Shown in pieces: positions 24,983 through 31,537 of a DNA stretch of 37,993 nucleotides (the first letter of the stretch is position 1; every line of letters starts with the position of its first letter). Location: NCBI GenBank assembly GCA_910584245.1, contig CAJTZF010000027.1, positions 1 to 37,993 on the forward strand, read 5' to 3'. The position numbers were made by a program, and so were the translations under genes. The stretch comes from an uncultured Eubacterium sp. Its GTDB lineage: Bacteria; Bacillota; Clostridia; Lachnospirales; Lachnospiraceae. Under the pieces are notes generated by a model. That model made no database searches. It was not told the origin of the DNA and saw only the letters and a list, made by a program, of their open reading frames with translations.

Positions 24983-25411
24983 TTACCGCTTAAAGGCTTT
25001 CAGCTTTTTCCGCAGGTGTCCCATCCTTGCGTAGACAGCCCCCGTTGTCAGACCGACAATCGGGGCAATCTCCTTTGTGGAATAGCCCTGCATTTTTAGG
25101 AGAACAATTTTCAGAGTGCGCCTGTCTATCGTAACTAATGCGAGGTACAGATTTTCATTTTCAATCTCGTCCAGTAAATCAGCCACCGTCCTAACCTCCG
25201 TTTGCTTCTCCCTGTCTGCCATTCCCTCAAGGTATTCCCCGACATCATTCAGATAGCGGTAGAAGCGTCTGGCGGCATTAAAATCTGCCCTGTCATAGAT
25301 ACGGATTTTCTCGATGGTATCCTCGTCAACGCCGCACTTCCGTAAAATCCTTTCCTCCGCCTCTTTCCAGATACGCCATTTGCGCTCCTCCCGTCCGTGG
25401 TTATATGCCAT
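24983..25411 (-). CDS. Small sigma-70 region 4-like protein
   Basis: This 142-residue protein ends in a sigma region 4-like helix-turn-helix: TIDRRTLKIVLLKMQGYSTKEIAPIVGLTTGAVYARMGHLRKKLKAF, whose core is the STKEIAPIVGLTTGAVYARM part. The N-terminal part is charged and helical (ERKWRIWKEAEERILRKCG). The ATG at 25411 is chosen because GGAGGAAAAGAA precedes it. An upstream hairpin lies at 25465-25506. No region 2 is seen. It is the middle one of three such genes in a row; the targets are unknown. Confidence 0.72.
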   Translation of the reverse strand: MAYNHGREERKWRIWKEAEERILRKCGVDEDTIEKIRIYDRADFNAARRFYRYLNDVGEYLEGMADREKQTEVRTVADLLDEIENENLYLALVTIDRRTLKIVLLKMQGYSTKEIAPIVGLTTGAVYARMGHLRKKLKAFKR

Positions 25412-25464
25412 TTCTTTTCCTCCAATCGGGATTTCCATAAATCCAAGATTGAGAGGGCAGTAAC

Positions 25465-25506
25465 AAAGCCCCCTCGATTTCCCAAAGGAAAAATCAAAGG
25501 GGCTTT
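25465..25506 (-). promoter_or_regulatory. Hairpin in the leader of the second sigma-like gene
   Basis: AAAGCCCC (25465-25472) pairs with GGGGCTTT (25499-25506). On the minus strand only weak T content follows (GTTACTG), so it is a possible attenuator or mRNA-stabilising stem rather than a clear terminator. Confidence 0.4.
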
Positions 25507-25510
25507 GCAC

Positions 25511-26026
25511 TTAAAATCTGCTTTCCATTATTTTTCTGAGCTTTGCCAGAATTTTGAGCTTGTGTCTGTTTACCGTACTCTGGTCTACATTTTCCATCCT
25601 TGCAATCTCTTTCGTAGAAACACCGTCAAAGAAGATTGCCCGTATCAACACCTGCTCATCGTCCGACAGCAAGAGCAGGGCAGCGTTCAGCCTGTCCAAC
25701 ATCATGGAATGGATAACCGTTTCCTCAATGTCCGCCGTTTCATCGGCAATAAAGTCCAGAGAGTTGCCCTCGCTATCGACAAAGCCGTCCAATGAAAGCT
25801 GGCTGTTCTTCGTATCAAGTTTCTGAAGATAACGCCACCGCTCTTTATCCCGATAGAAGTCCGTGTACTGTTCCCGCATAACCTCAATAAGGCAGCCCTG
25901 CACAGGGATAAAGAGCTTGTCCGAATATGTACGGTCTGCTTCCCTGCGGCGGCAAAAATCCATATAGGACAACTCCACATAACCGCCATTCTCTTTGATA
26001 TATACTTTTCTCGGTGCGTATTTCAC
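25511..26026 (-). CDS. Sigma-70 region 4-like protein
   Basis: This 171-residue protein has a C-terminal helix-turn-helix resembling sigma region 4: LDRLNAALLLLSDDEQVLIR, then FFDGVSTKEIARMENVDQSTVNRHKLKILAKL. The middle contains acidic stretches (DSEGNSLDFIADETADIEE). The N-terminal part has PRKVYIKENGGYVELSYMDF and an arginine-rich helix. The GTG at 26026 is preferred because GGAGGTGT lies just upstream; a TTG at 26041 is also in frame. It is the first of three consecutive sigma-like genes and has a terminator hairpin about 120 bases before its start. Confidence 0.72.
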   Translation of the reverse strand: MKYAPRKVYIKENGGYVELSYMDFCRRREADRTYSDKLFIPVQGCLIEVMREQYTDFYRDKERWRYLQKLDTKNSQLSLDGFVDSEGNSLDFIADETADIEETVIHSMMLDRLNAALLLLSDDEQVLIRAIFFDGVSTKEIARMENVDQSTVNRHKLKILAKLRKIMESRF

Positions 26027-26138
26027 CGTAGACACCTCCAATCTGAATTTTGAAAATCGCTAAACTCCAGATTGAAAGGCGGAGAACGGCAGCCCATGCC
26101 AGAAACTGCCATATGGCATATTCCTGCAAAAAACGACA

Positions 26139-26176
26139 AAAGAAAAACCGTAAGGGCTGTCACACCTTTACGGTTT
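26139..26176 (-). terminator. Intrinsic terminator or attenuator upstream of the sigma-like genes
   Basis: On the minus strand AAACCGTAAAGG and CCTTACGGTTT form a long stem with one bulge around a TGTGACAG loop, followed by TTTTTCTTTTG. It stands between the KTR gene region and the sigma-like gene at 26026. Confidence 0.6.
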
Positions 26177-26330
26177 AAGGAGAATCTATTTCTATTATGT
26201 AGATATTTGACTTCTACTTGTAGGGCAGGAAGCCCCCATGTGTTAGTGAGGATTTTTTTAACAGATTATCCGTCCATCCTCGGTATAGTATATGTAAATG
26301 CAGATGAAAGCTGCTTACAGGCAAAAGAAA

Positions 26331-26418
26331 TCCCTCCAAACTTCAAAAGCGAAGTCGGAGGGTAATTCAAGCATAACAAATCAGCCCACCCGCACATCGT
26401 TTTTTTATTAGGTGGGCT
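26331..26418 (-). terminator. Two stem-loops in the gap after the KTR gene
   Basis: A stem of CCCTCC/GGAGGG (26332-26337 with 26357-26362), extended by ACTTC/GAAGT, is followed on the minus strand by ATTTCTTTTG. A second stem AGCCCACC/GGTGGGCT (26383-26390 with 26411-26418) precedes it. The remaining part of this 437-base gap (26027-26463) shows no gene. Confidence 0.45.
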
Positions 26419-26431
26419 TGTCCTGCCTATG

Positions 26432-26482
26432 TAAAAAGAAAAGAGCCGACAAACGGTGATTGCTCACTCATTCATCGGCTCT
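26432..26482 (-). terminator. Terminator overlapping the end of the KTR gene
   Basis: On the minus strand AGAGCCGA (26475-26482) and TCGGCTCT (26442-26449) form an 8-bp stem, followed by TTTTCTTTTTAC. The stem covers the last codons of the KTR gene. Confidence 0.7.
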
Positions 26483-26667
26483 GCGTCTAAAGCGTCTGGC
26501 TCTTTGATGATGGTTACTTGCAAGTCCTTGACTTCAATCAAAACTTCTTGCTTGCATTTCGGACAGTAAAGGGGATAGTTTTTCAATATCGTATCCTCTC
26601 TAATTTTGTTGCGGGTTTTATTTCCGCAAAGAGGGCATAATAGCCATTTCATATTTTCTTTCTGCAT
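26464..26667 (-). CDS. Cysteine-rich KTR zinc-ribbon protein
   Basis: This 67-residue protein has the pattern WLLCPLCGNKTRNKIREDT ... YPLYCPKCKQEVLIEV, two CxxC pairs that should bind zinc. It matches the cysteine-rich KTR family common in Firmicutes conjugative and mobilizable elements. The function is unknown; a nucleic-acid or protein-binding role is possible. The ATG at 26667 has GGTGATT before it; an in-frame ATG at 26652 is also possible and corresponds to the usual MKWLLCP start. It follows the 51-residue membrane peptide gene by about 45 bp. Confidence 0.8.
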   Translation of the reverse strand: MQKENMKWLLCPLCGNKTRNKIREDTILKNYPLYCPKCKQEVLIEVKDLQVTIIKEPDALDAEPMNE

Positions 26668-26710
26668 ACAATCACCACATTGACCTTAACCATTATTCGC
26701 AAACCAATTT

Positions 26711-26866
26711 TTATTTAGGAAGTCCCAAATAAACTGAAATAATAACAAATACTATTCCAAGTGCAATAAGGCTAATAGACCACCCCTTATGCTTTTTACG
26801 AGATATTCCGAGGGCAATAAAAAATATCCCTAACAACATTGACGCTACCATTGCAAAAAATCCCAT
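26711..26866 (-). CDS. 51-residue two-helix membrane peptide
   Basis: This small gene encodes MGFFAMVASMLLGIFFIALG, a basic loop (SRKKHKGW) and a second hydrophobic helix, ending GLPK. The start has GAAAGGAGTAAGTAAA upstream, and the ATG is just past the stop of the ABC transporter ATPase gene, so it is very likely co-translated with it. The topology suggests a hairpin in the membrane. I do not recognise the family. The position suggests a part, accessory or immunity peptide for the transporter (inference). Confidence 0.8.
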   Translation of the reverse strand: MGFFAMVASMLLGIFFIALGISRKKHKGWSISLIALGIVFVIISVYLGLPK

Positions 26867-26867
26867 T

Positions 26868-27536
26868 TTACTTACTCCTTTCAAGATGAATTATTCTATC
26901 ATGACGATTAGCTATTTCCAAATCGTGAGTTACGGTAATGATAGTCGTGTTAAATTCTTTGTTCATTTTAAAAAGCAAAGTTACAATTCTTTCCCTGTTC
27001 TCTATATCCAGAGACGCTGTTGGTTCATCAGCCAAAATAATTTGAGGTTTCATAATGATTCCTCTGGCAAATACGGCTCTCGCTTTTTCTCCGCCAGAAC
27101 ATTCAAGCGGCTTCTTTTTTAATATTGGTTTAATGCCAATTGCATCAACTACACTTTCAAAATCCTCTGGCTTAAACTCTTTTTTTTCAGCGCCTGCGTA
27201 AAGTAAAGGCAATTTGATATTATCTTCAATCGTCAAAGAATTGATAAGTGCTGATTCTTGAAGAACAAAACCAATCTTTTGATTTCGCCATTGTGCCAAC
27301 TCATTTGTATGTAGATTATTAGTGAGCGAACCCAAAAGAGTATATTCACCGTTATAGTTTCTATCTATCAATCCGATAATATTAAGCAAAGAGCTTTTTC
27401 CTACTCCAGATTCTCCTACAATGGCAATTTTCTCACCATCTGTGACTTCGAGTTTGAAATCATTTAATATTGAAATCTGTGTCTTTTTGCTTTTATAGAT
27501 TTTTTCTTTAACGCTTAAATCAATAATTTTCGTCAT
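26868..27536 (-). CDS. ABC transporter ATP-binding protein (MacB/LolD-type)
   Basis: This 222-residue ATPase has Walker A GESGVGKS, the Q-loop GFVLQESALI, signature CSGGEKAR, Walker B QIILADEPTASLD and switch His in TVTHDLE. The length and motifs fit the MacB/LolD class that pairs with FtsX-type permeases and often handles peptides, including bacteriocins and their immunity. The ATG at 27536 overlaps the permease stop (ATGA), and GGGGGTG is upstream. It forms a unit with the permease, a 148-residue membrane protein and the ECF sigma pair. Confidence 0.92.
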   Translation of the reverse strand: MTKIIDLSVKEKIYKSKKTQISILNDFKLEVTDGEKIAIVGESGVGKSSLLNIIGLIDRNYNGEYTLLGSLTNNLHTNELAQWRNQKIGFVLQESALINSLTIEDNIKLPLLYAGAEKKEFKPEDFESVVDAIGIKPILKKKPLECSGGEKARAVFARGIIMKPQIILADEPTASLDIENRERIVTLLFKMNKEFNTTIITVTHDLEIANRHDRIIHLERSK

Positions 27537-28750
27537 TGTAACACCCCCAAGGAAATTGGAATTTTTTTGATTTTCCATAACATACTCTCCACAACAATTA
27601 CTCCGATAAGAATATCAGAAGCAGCAACTAACAATAAAGCCAACCAGTCCATACCTATCAAACCAAATAATCCATAAGTGGCAAAGGTGGCATCTTTTCT
27701 TAGCCAGCACCCATATCTGTCAAAAGCAGTGATTATAAAAACAACTGTTAGGTTAATAAACGAAAGTATCCCAAAATAACCATAAAAAATTTTTTTCAAC
27801 TTTGAATAACTCAATCCAACCAACAGATTGATTGTAAAGTCTTTTAACATTAAACGGACGCTAACTAATGCGTTCCAAACAGAAAGACAAGTTATAACTA
27901 CAAGCAAAATAAAGGTTATTATGCAAATGATTTTTAAGGTATGAAGATAATACTCATTGAAATAATCATAATTTTCCTGTTGGCTAAAGAAATTAAATTT
28001 TAAGCCCAAATTATCTTTGATAACCTCACCCAAATCCGTTATTTCTTCTTTTGTGGTTTGCAGAATTGTTACATCCATGAGACCATTTAATCGAAGGTCT
28101 ATATTTGCGTGATTCATAAATTCCTCATTTACAGGAACAAGAATCGAAAAATTGTAGTATGTCTTGGAATTGAGAGCATAATAATTGGAATGGTAAGCAT
28201 TTTGCTTCAAAACCCCTTGAACTTTTAGAGTTATTGGTTGTCCAAGGATAGATTCTTCAATTTTTATTTTTGACCCAACGGGGTATGTTGTACTTAACCC
28301 TTTTCCTATTAAAACTGGTATTTCCTCATCAAATTGGTAATTAAAATCTACATCTGCCCCTTGTGAAAGCTCAAATTGATTTAATTTATAATACTCCTCA
28401 TTCATATAGCCTAATGATATTTCCATATCATCAGTGTTAGATATGGATGCAATAAATCCATCTGTATAAAAAGCATAATTAAAGTTATTGTTCAAATAGT
28501 CGTATACTGCTTGTATTCCATTTTCGTTAATTAGACCCATATCCATATGACTGTTTGGGTCTAAATTAGCGATGTAAATTCCTTCTTGATTGATATATTT
28601 TGTTTCTTGATACCCTTGAAAAGTTGATAAAATTGAACGAGCAGCAGTAAAGGTTATGTAATTCGCCATGCAAAGCAACAGAATCATACCTATGCCAAGT
28701 ATCGCTTTTCTTAAAAATATTTTTGAAACAATAAACCTAAAAATTTTCAT
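27533..28750 (-). CDS. ABC transporter permease (FtsX/MacB-like)
   Basis: This 405-residue membrane protein has one N-terminal membrane segment (about 17-37), a large extracytoplasmic domain of about 230 residues (YINQEGIYIANLDPNSHMD..., with VLIGKGLSTTYPVGSKI), and three C-terminal segments (about 275-300, 325-345 and 365-390). That is the four-helix layout of MacB/FtsX mechanotransmission permeases. Sequence conservation outside this is low, so substrate prediction is not possible. It overlaps both the upstream membrane protein gene (by 14 bp) and the downstream ATPase gene, so the three are tightly coupled. Confidence 0.85.
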   Translation of the reverse strand: MKIFRFIVSKIFLRKAILGIGMILLLCMANYITFTAARSILSTFQGYQETKYINQEGIYIANLDPNSHMDMGLINENGIQAVYDYLNNNFNYAFYTDGFIASISNTDDMEISLGYMNEEYYKLNQFELSQGADVDFNYQFDEEIPVLIGKGLSTTYPVGSKIKIEESILGQPITLKVQGVLKQNAYHSNYYALNSKTYYNFSILVPVNEEFMNHANIDLRLNGLMDVTILQTTKEEITDLGEVIKDNLGLKFNFFSQQENYDYFNEYYLHTLKIICIITFILLVVITCLSVWNALVSVRLMLKDFTINLLVGLSYSKLKKIFYGYFGILSFINLTVVFIITAFDRYGCWLRKDATFATYGLFGLIGMDWLALLLVAASDILIGVIVVESMLWKIKKIPISLGVLQ

Positions 28751-29183
28751 ATTTCCACACCTGCCTTGAACTAATTAGTATGTATGTTACCAAAATGAGA
28801 ACTAAGTAAAAGTTGCCGAAAAAGTTGAAATCCAAATAAGCATTTGCTAAAATCGACAGAAGGTAAACGGGAATTAATATCGTTAAGCTGTCCCGTATAT
28901 ACCGAGTTGTGATATTAAATACAGTACCTCCCACAAGTATTCTGCAAAATATTTCTGTTCTTTTCCTTTGCAGCATTTGATAATGAAAAACTACCACAAT
29001 GACTGTAAATAGCGAAACCACTAAGGGCTGATAATCAATAAAATTTTTCAAAAAAGCTTTTAGAAGATAAGAATCCAAATCTAAAGTCTTTACATAATCC
29101 AAAAGCAAATTTAGAGAAAAGCAGAGAATATATGCAAAACTTAGCTCTAACATATCTGTTATCCTAAATAGAGATTTTTTCAT
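28737..29183 (-). CDS. Membrane protein of the ABC module, unknown family
   Basis: This 148-residue protein has about four membrane segments (about 12-30, 52-72, 85-100 and 103-140). I do not recognise the family. The N-terminus is MKKSLFRITDMLELSFAYIL, the C-terminus YENF. AAAGGGG precedes the ATG. It lies 26 bp after the anti-sigma factor gene and overlaps the permease gene by 14 bp, so it is probably part of the transporter complex, possibly the second membrane partner of the ATPase. Confidence 0.65.
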   Translation of the reverse strand: MKKSLFRITDMLELSFAYILCFSLNLLLDYVKTLDLDSYLLKAFLKNFIDYQPLVVSLFTVIVVVFHYQMLQRKRTEIFCRILVGGTVFNITTRYIRDSLTILIPVYLLSILANAYLDFNFFGNFYLVLILVTYILISSRQVWKYENF

Positions 29184-29209
29184 GGTCTACCCCTTTAAAG
29201 TATTGAGCG

Positions 29210-30121
29210 TTAATTCCTATCTTTCTTTTGTGATGTTCCTATCTTTGCTTTATAAAGAGATTTCGCTGTCAACATCGCAAAATAAAACAGCATAGCAACC
29301 AGAATAATAACGCAAAAATCTCGTTGTGACGAATAACTCATAAAGTTGATTCCTTTTGTGCAAAGATGAGCTGCCATATAGGAAATTGGGAAAAGTATAG
29401 CTCTGTCAATCCATACAATCATTGCGTGCTTGTTTTTCAATAAAAACCGTAGAACTGCAAGTATGACAAGGACAAGAAAAGCTAATATAAAATATGGCAG
29501 GAAAATTTGTCTTGGCAATGTTACAGTGTCTTGATAAGCATTATCATTTGTCCCATAAATCAATACATCTTCGGAACCATCATTTTGAGCATAGAAAATC
29601 TGAATGTTAGTTTCTCTATCAGAGGGAATAACCATATTTTGTTTTCCACGATTGGACGAATATATGTCCCAGGTCGTAGTCCAAGCATTTATCTGATAAA
29701 TCTCTGTTTCCGTTTCATCATTAAACTCTTTCATACAGCTATAACCTGTTACCTTATTATCAAAAGCGATGGTAATGCTTCCGTCAGTGCCACTATTAAC
29801 ATGGAACAAGTCATCGGAATAGGGGAAAAATTTAGGTGATGTTAAAATTCCAAAAAGAACCGTCACTATGGCACATGCCAAAATCGCTGTTAAAAAAACA
29901 GTCTGAAGGCGTTTGATAAATAACTCCTTTTTTATTTTTTTTAGCGGAACAATATCAGCGTCTGGGATAATGTCTGCGGGTTTCCGCATATGTTCAAGCT
30001 CTGCACGGCACGTTTCACAATGTTCGAGATGTTCACTAACAAACTCTCGTGTATCCATACTTACCATGTCTTCTACATAAAGCGGAAGGATGTCTCTGAT
30101 TAAATTACATTTATTATTCAT
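29210..30121 (-). CDS. Membrane anti-sigma factor with zinc-finger (ZAS) domain
   Basis: The N-terminal domain (1-45) has MNNKCNLIRDILPLYVED followed by HLEHCETC, the His-Cys pattern of the ZAS/zf-HC2 anti-sigma fold that holds an ECF sigma factor. A membrane segment follows (about 73-92), then an extracytoplasmic region of about 110 residues and further hydrophobic segments near the C-terminus. So the protein could sense the envelope and release its sigma factor on a signal. The start overlaps the end of the sigma gene by 8 bp, typical for such pairs. Length of 303 residues is as expected for a multi-pass anti-sigma. Confidence 0.87.
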   Translation of the reverse strand: MNNKCNLIRDILPLYVEDMVSMDTREFVSEHLEHCETCRAELEHMRKPADIIPDADIVPLKKIKKELFIKRLQTVFLTAILACAIVTVLFGILTSPKFFPYSDDLFHVNSGTDGSITIAFDNKVTGYSCMKEFNDETETEIYQINAWTTTWDIYSSNRGKQNMVIPSDRETNIQIFYAQNDGSEDVLIYGTNDNAYQDTVTLPRQIFLPYFILAFLVLVILAVLRFLLKNKHAMIVWIDRAILFPISYMAAHLCTKGINFMSYSSQRDFCVIILVAMLFYFAMLTAKSLYKAKIGTSQKKDRN

Positions 30122-30614
30122 CTTTGTCCTCCATTTGTGTTAATATTTTATTTTTTGCTCGGTGATAAGTGACACAAGCCCAGTTATCTGTCTTTTGGAA
30201 AATATCTGCAATCTGTTTAAAGCTCAACTCTCCAAAGACCCGTAACATAAAAACTTCCTTATAAGGTTCAGCTAAATTATGCAACAGGAGATGTATTTGC
30301 ATCGCATCATATTGCTTTGATATTTGTTCCTCAATGGTGTCTTGATTGTCTGGTAAATCAATATCATCAATATTTTCAACACGGTGTTGCTTTTTCAAGT
30401 AGGAGAAATAACAGTTTTTTGCAATTTGGCAAAGCCAGACACGGACATCTGTTTCACCACGAAAATTATCTATTGAACGCATTGCTTTAAAGAAAGTTTC
30501 GCTTGTGATTTCCTCCGCAATGCTTTCGTCTTTTGACAGCTTTTTGAGAAAAAGAAACACATCATTAAAGTATCTTATGTATATTTTCTCAAATTCTTCT
30601 TCAAAACCTGCCAC
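30114..30614 (-). CDS. ECF-type RNA polymerase sigma factor
   Basis: This 166-residue protein has sigma region 2 (YIRYFNDVFLFLKKLSKDESIAEEITSETFFKAM, of which EEITSETFFKAM is the conserved core, then FRGETDVRVWLCQIAKN) and region 4 (EPYKEVFMLRVFGELSFKQIADIFQK ... VTYHRAKNKI). The size fits ECF sigma factors. The start is GTG at 30614, with AAGGAGGTGAG upstream. It should drive the transporter operon when released from the anti-sigma factor. A candidate autoregulated promoter is discussed as a finding. Confidence 0.92.
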   Translation of the reverse strand: MAGFEEEFEKIYIRYFNDVFLFLKKLSKDESIAEEITSETFFKAMRSIDNFRGETDVRVWLCQIAKNCYFSYLKKQHRVENIDDIDLPDNQDTIEEQISKQYDAMQIHLLLHNLAEPYKEVFMLRVFGELSFKQIADIFQKTDNWACVTYHRAKNKILTQMEDKDE

Positions 30615-30657
30615 TTTCTCACCTCCTTACTTATAAGACTTCGTACTTTAAAAAACC

Positions 30658-30851
30658 TTACAAATTTTTTGAAATATTTTTCTTTTTCTTTTTTCGTGCA
30701 TCGTCTGACTTGACAGTATTTTGCGAAATAAGCCACTCACGATTTATATTTGAAGCTCCCTCAACACGGTTTTCCTTGCATACCGCTACACCCATCTGAG
30801 CGATACATTCCATTTTTCTGTGGCTTCCTGTGCTGTCATATATTCAAACAT
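30658..30851 (-). pseudogene. Decayed small helix-turn-helix protein
   Basis: The minus strand reads MFEYMTAQEATEKWNVSLRW, as in small helix-turn-helix proteins of Firmicutes elements. Then comes an in-frame TAG, and one frame over the sequence continues VCKENRVEGASNINREWLIS and ends in a lysine-rich tail at 30658. Both a nonsense codon and a one-base loss near 30787 would be needed, so it is likely dead. It fills much of the 371-base gap 30615-30985. Confidence 0.7.
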
Positions 30852-30939
30852 TTTTGACTCCCTGTTGTGTATTGTATTTAGTATATCCATTCAAACGGAC
30901 TGTATCAAGCACAGAAGTATGAACTTTAATCAAAGCTCT

Positions 30940-30977
30940 CCGAAAAGAAAAGCGACAGAGCTTTAACCCTCTGTCGC
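30940..30977 (-). terminator. Terminator of the mobilization/recombinase operon
   Basis: GCGACAGAG (30952-30960) and CTCTGTCGC (30969-30977) form a perfect 9-bp stem with an 8-base loop. On the minus strand it is followed by TTTTCTTTTC. It lies just after the TnpV stop and ends the long operon that begins near 36980. Confidence 0.75.
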
Positions 30978-30985
30978 CGTGTTGC

Positions 30986-31360
30986 CTATGCGTAAATGAT
31001 TTCCTCGTTCACAATCTCCATCGCACAAGCCCGTATGTTATTGAGCCTCCCGACCCATTCTAAGGCATTTTCAGCCTTTAGCTGTTCTGTGATACCCTGC
31101 GCCTGTTTCATGCCCTCTATGAGCCGTTCAAGGCGTTCCTGCGCCTGCCTGTCAATGTCGGCAAGGTAAGAATTGAGCCTGCCGCTTGTGAGAAGATTGA
31201 TGTATGTAACCCTGCGGTGCTGTTTCAGATAGTCCAAATGCCGTTGCCCGAATAAGCCAATCGGCTGTTCCTTTTCGGCGGGTAAGGCAATGCGGGGGAT
31301 AAGGTAATCCCCCTGCCGCTCATATCTGCCGCCCAGTTCCTCAAAAATTGTCTTTGCCAT
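30986..31360 (-). CDS. tnpV: TnpV-like transposon protein
   Basis: This 124-residue protein resembles TnpV of clostridial mobilizable transposons such as Tn4451. It has EELGGRYERQGDYLIPRIALP, GLFGQRHLDYLKQHRRVTY and a helical C-terminal part. The function of TnpV is not known; it is often near large serine recombinases, as here. It is the last gene of the mobilization operon and lies 6 bp before the start of the terminator-bearing region. Start ATG at 31360, with GGAGGTAGAAAGAC upstream. Confidence 0.8.
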   Translation of the reverse strand: MAKTIFEELGGRYERQGDYLIPRIALPAEKEQPIGLFGQRHLDYLKQHRRVTYINLLTSGRLNSYLADIDRQAQERLERLIEGMKQAQGITEQLKAENALEWVGRLNNIRACAMEIVNEEIIYA

Positions 31361-31366
31361 GTCTTT

Positions 31367-31537
31367 CTACCTCCGTATTTTTAATTTGACCGTCTTTGCA
31401 TGGGCGAACTTGATAATCAATTCGTCCACGCAGTCCGTATATCTGCCATCTGCAATCAGCTTGTTTCGGAAATCATTTAAGCAGAGGATTATCACCCGCC
31501 GTTCCGTTTCATCAAAATACAAATGATACTTTTTCAT
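31367..31537 (-). CDS. Small hypothetical protein between recombinase and TnpV
   Basis: This 56-residue protein (MKKYHLYFDETERRVIILCL... ending KLKIRR) has a charged, mixed alpha/beta look and no membrane segment. AGAGGGGAAAGACG precedes the ATG at 31537, which lies inside the 3' end of the recombinase gene. Relatives appear next to recombinases and TnpV in other Firmicutes elements as far as I recall; the function is unknown. Confidence 0.7.
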   Translation of the reverse strand: MKKYHLYFDETERRVIILCLNDFRNKLIADGRYTDCVDELIIKFAHAKTVKLKIRR

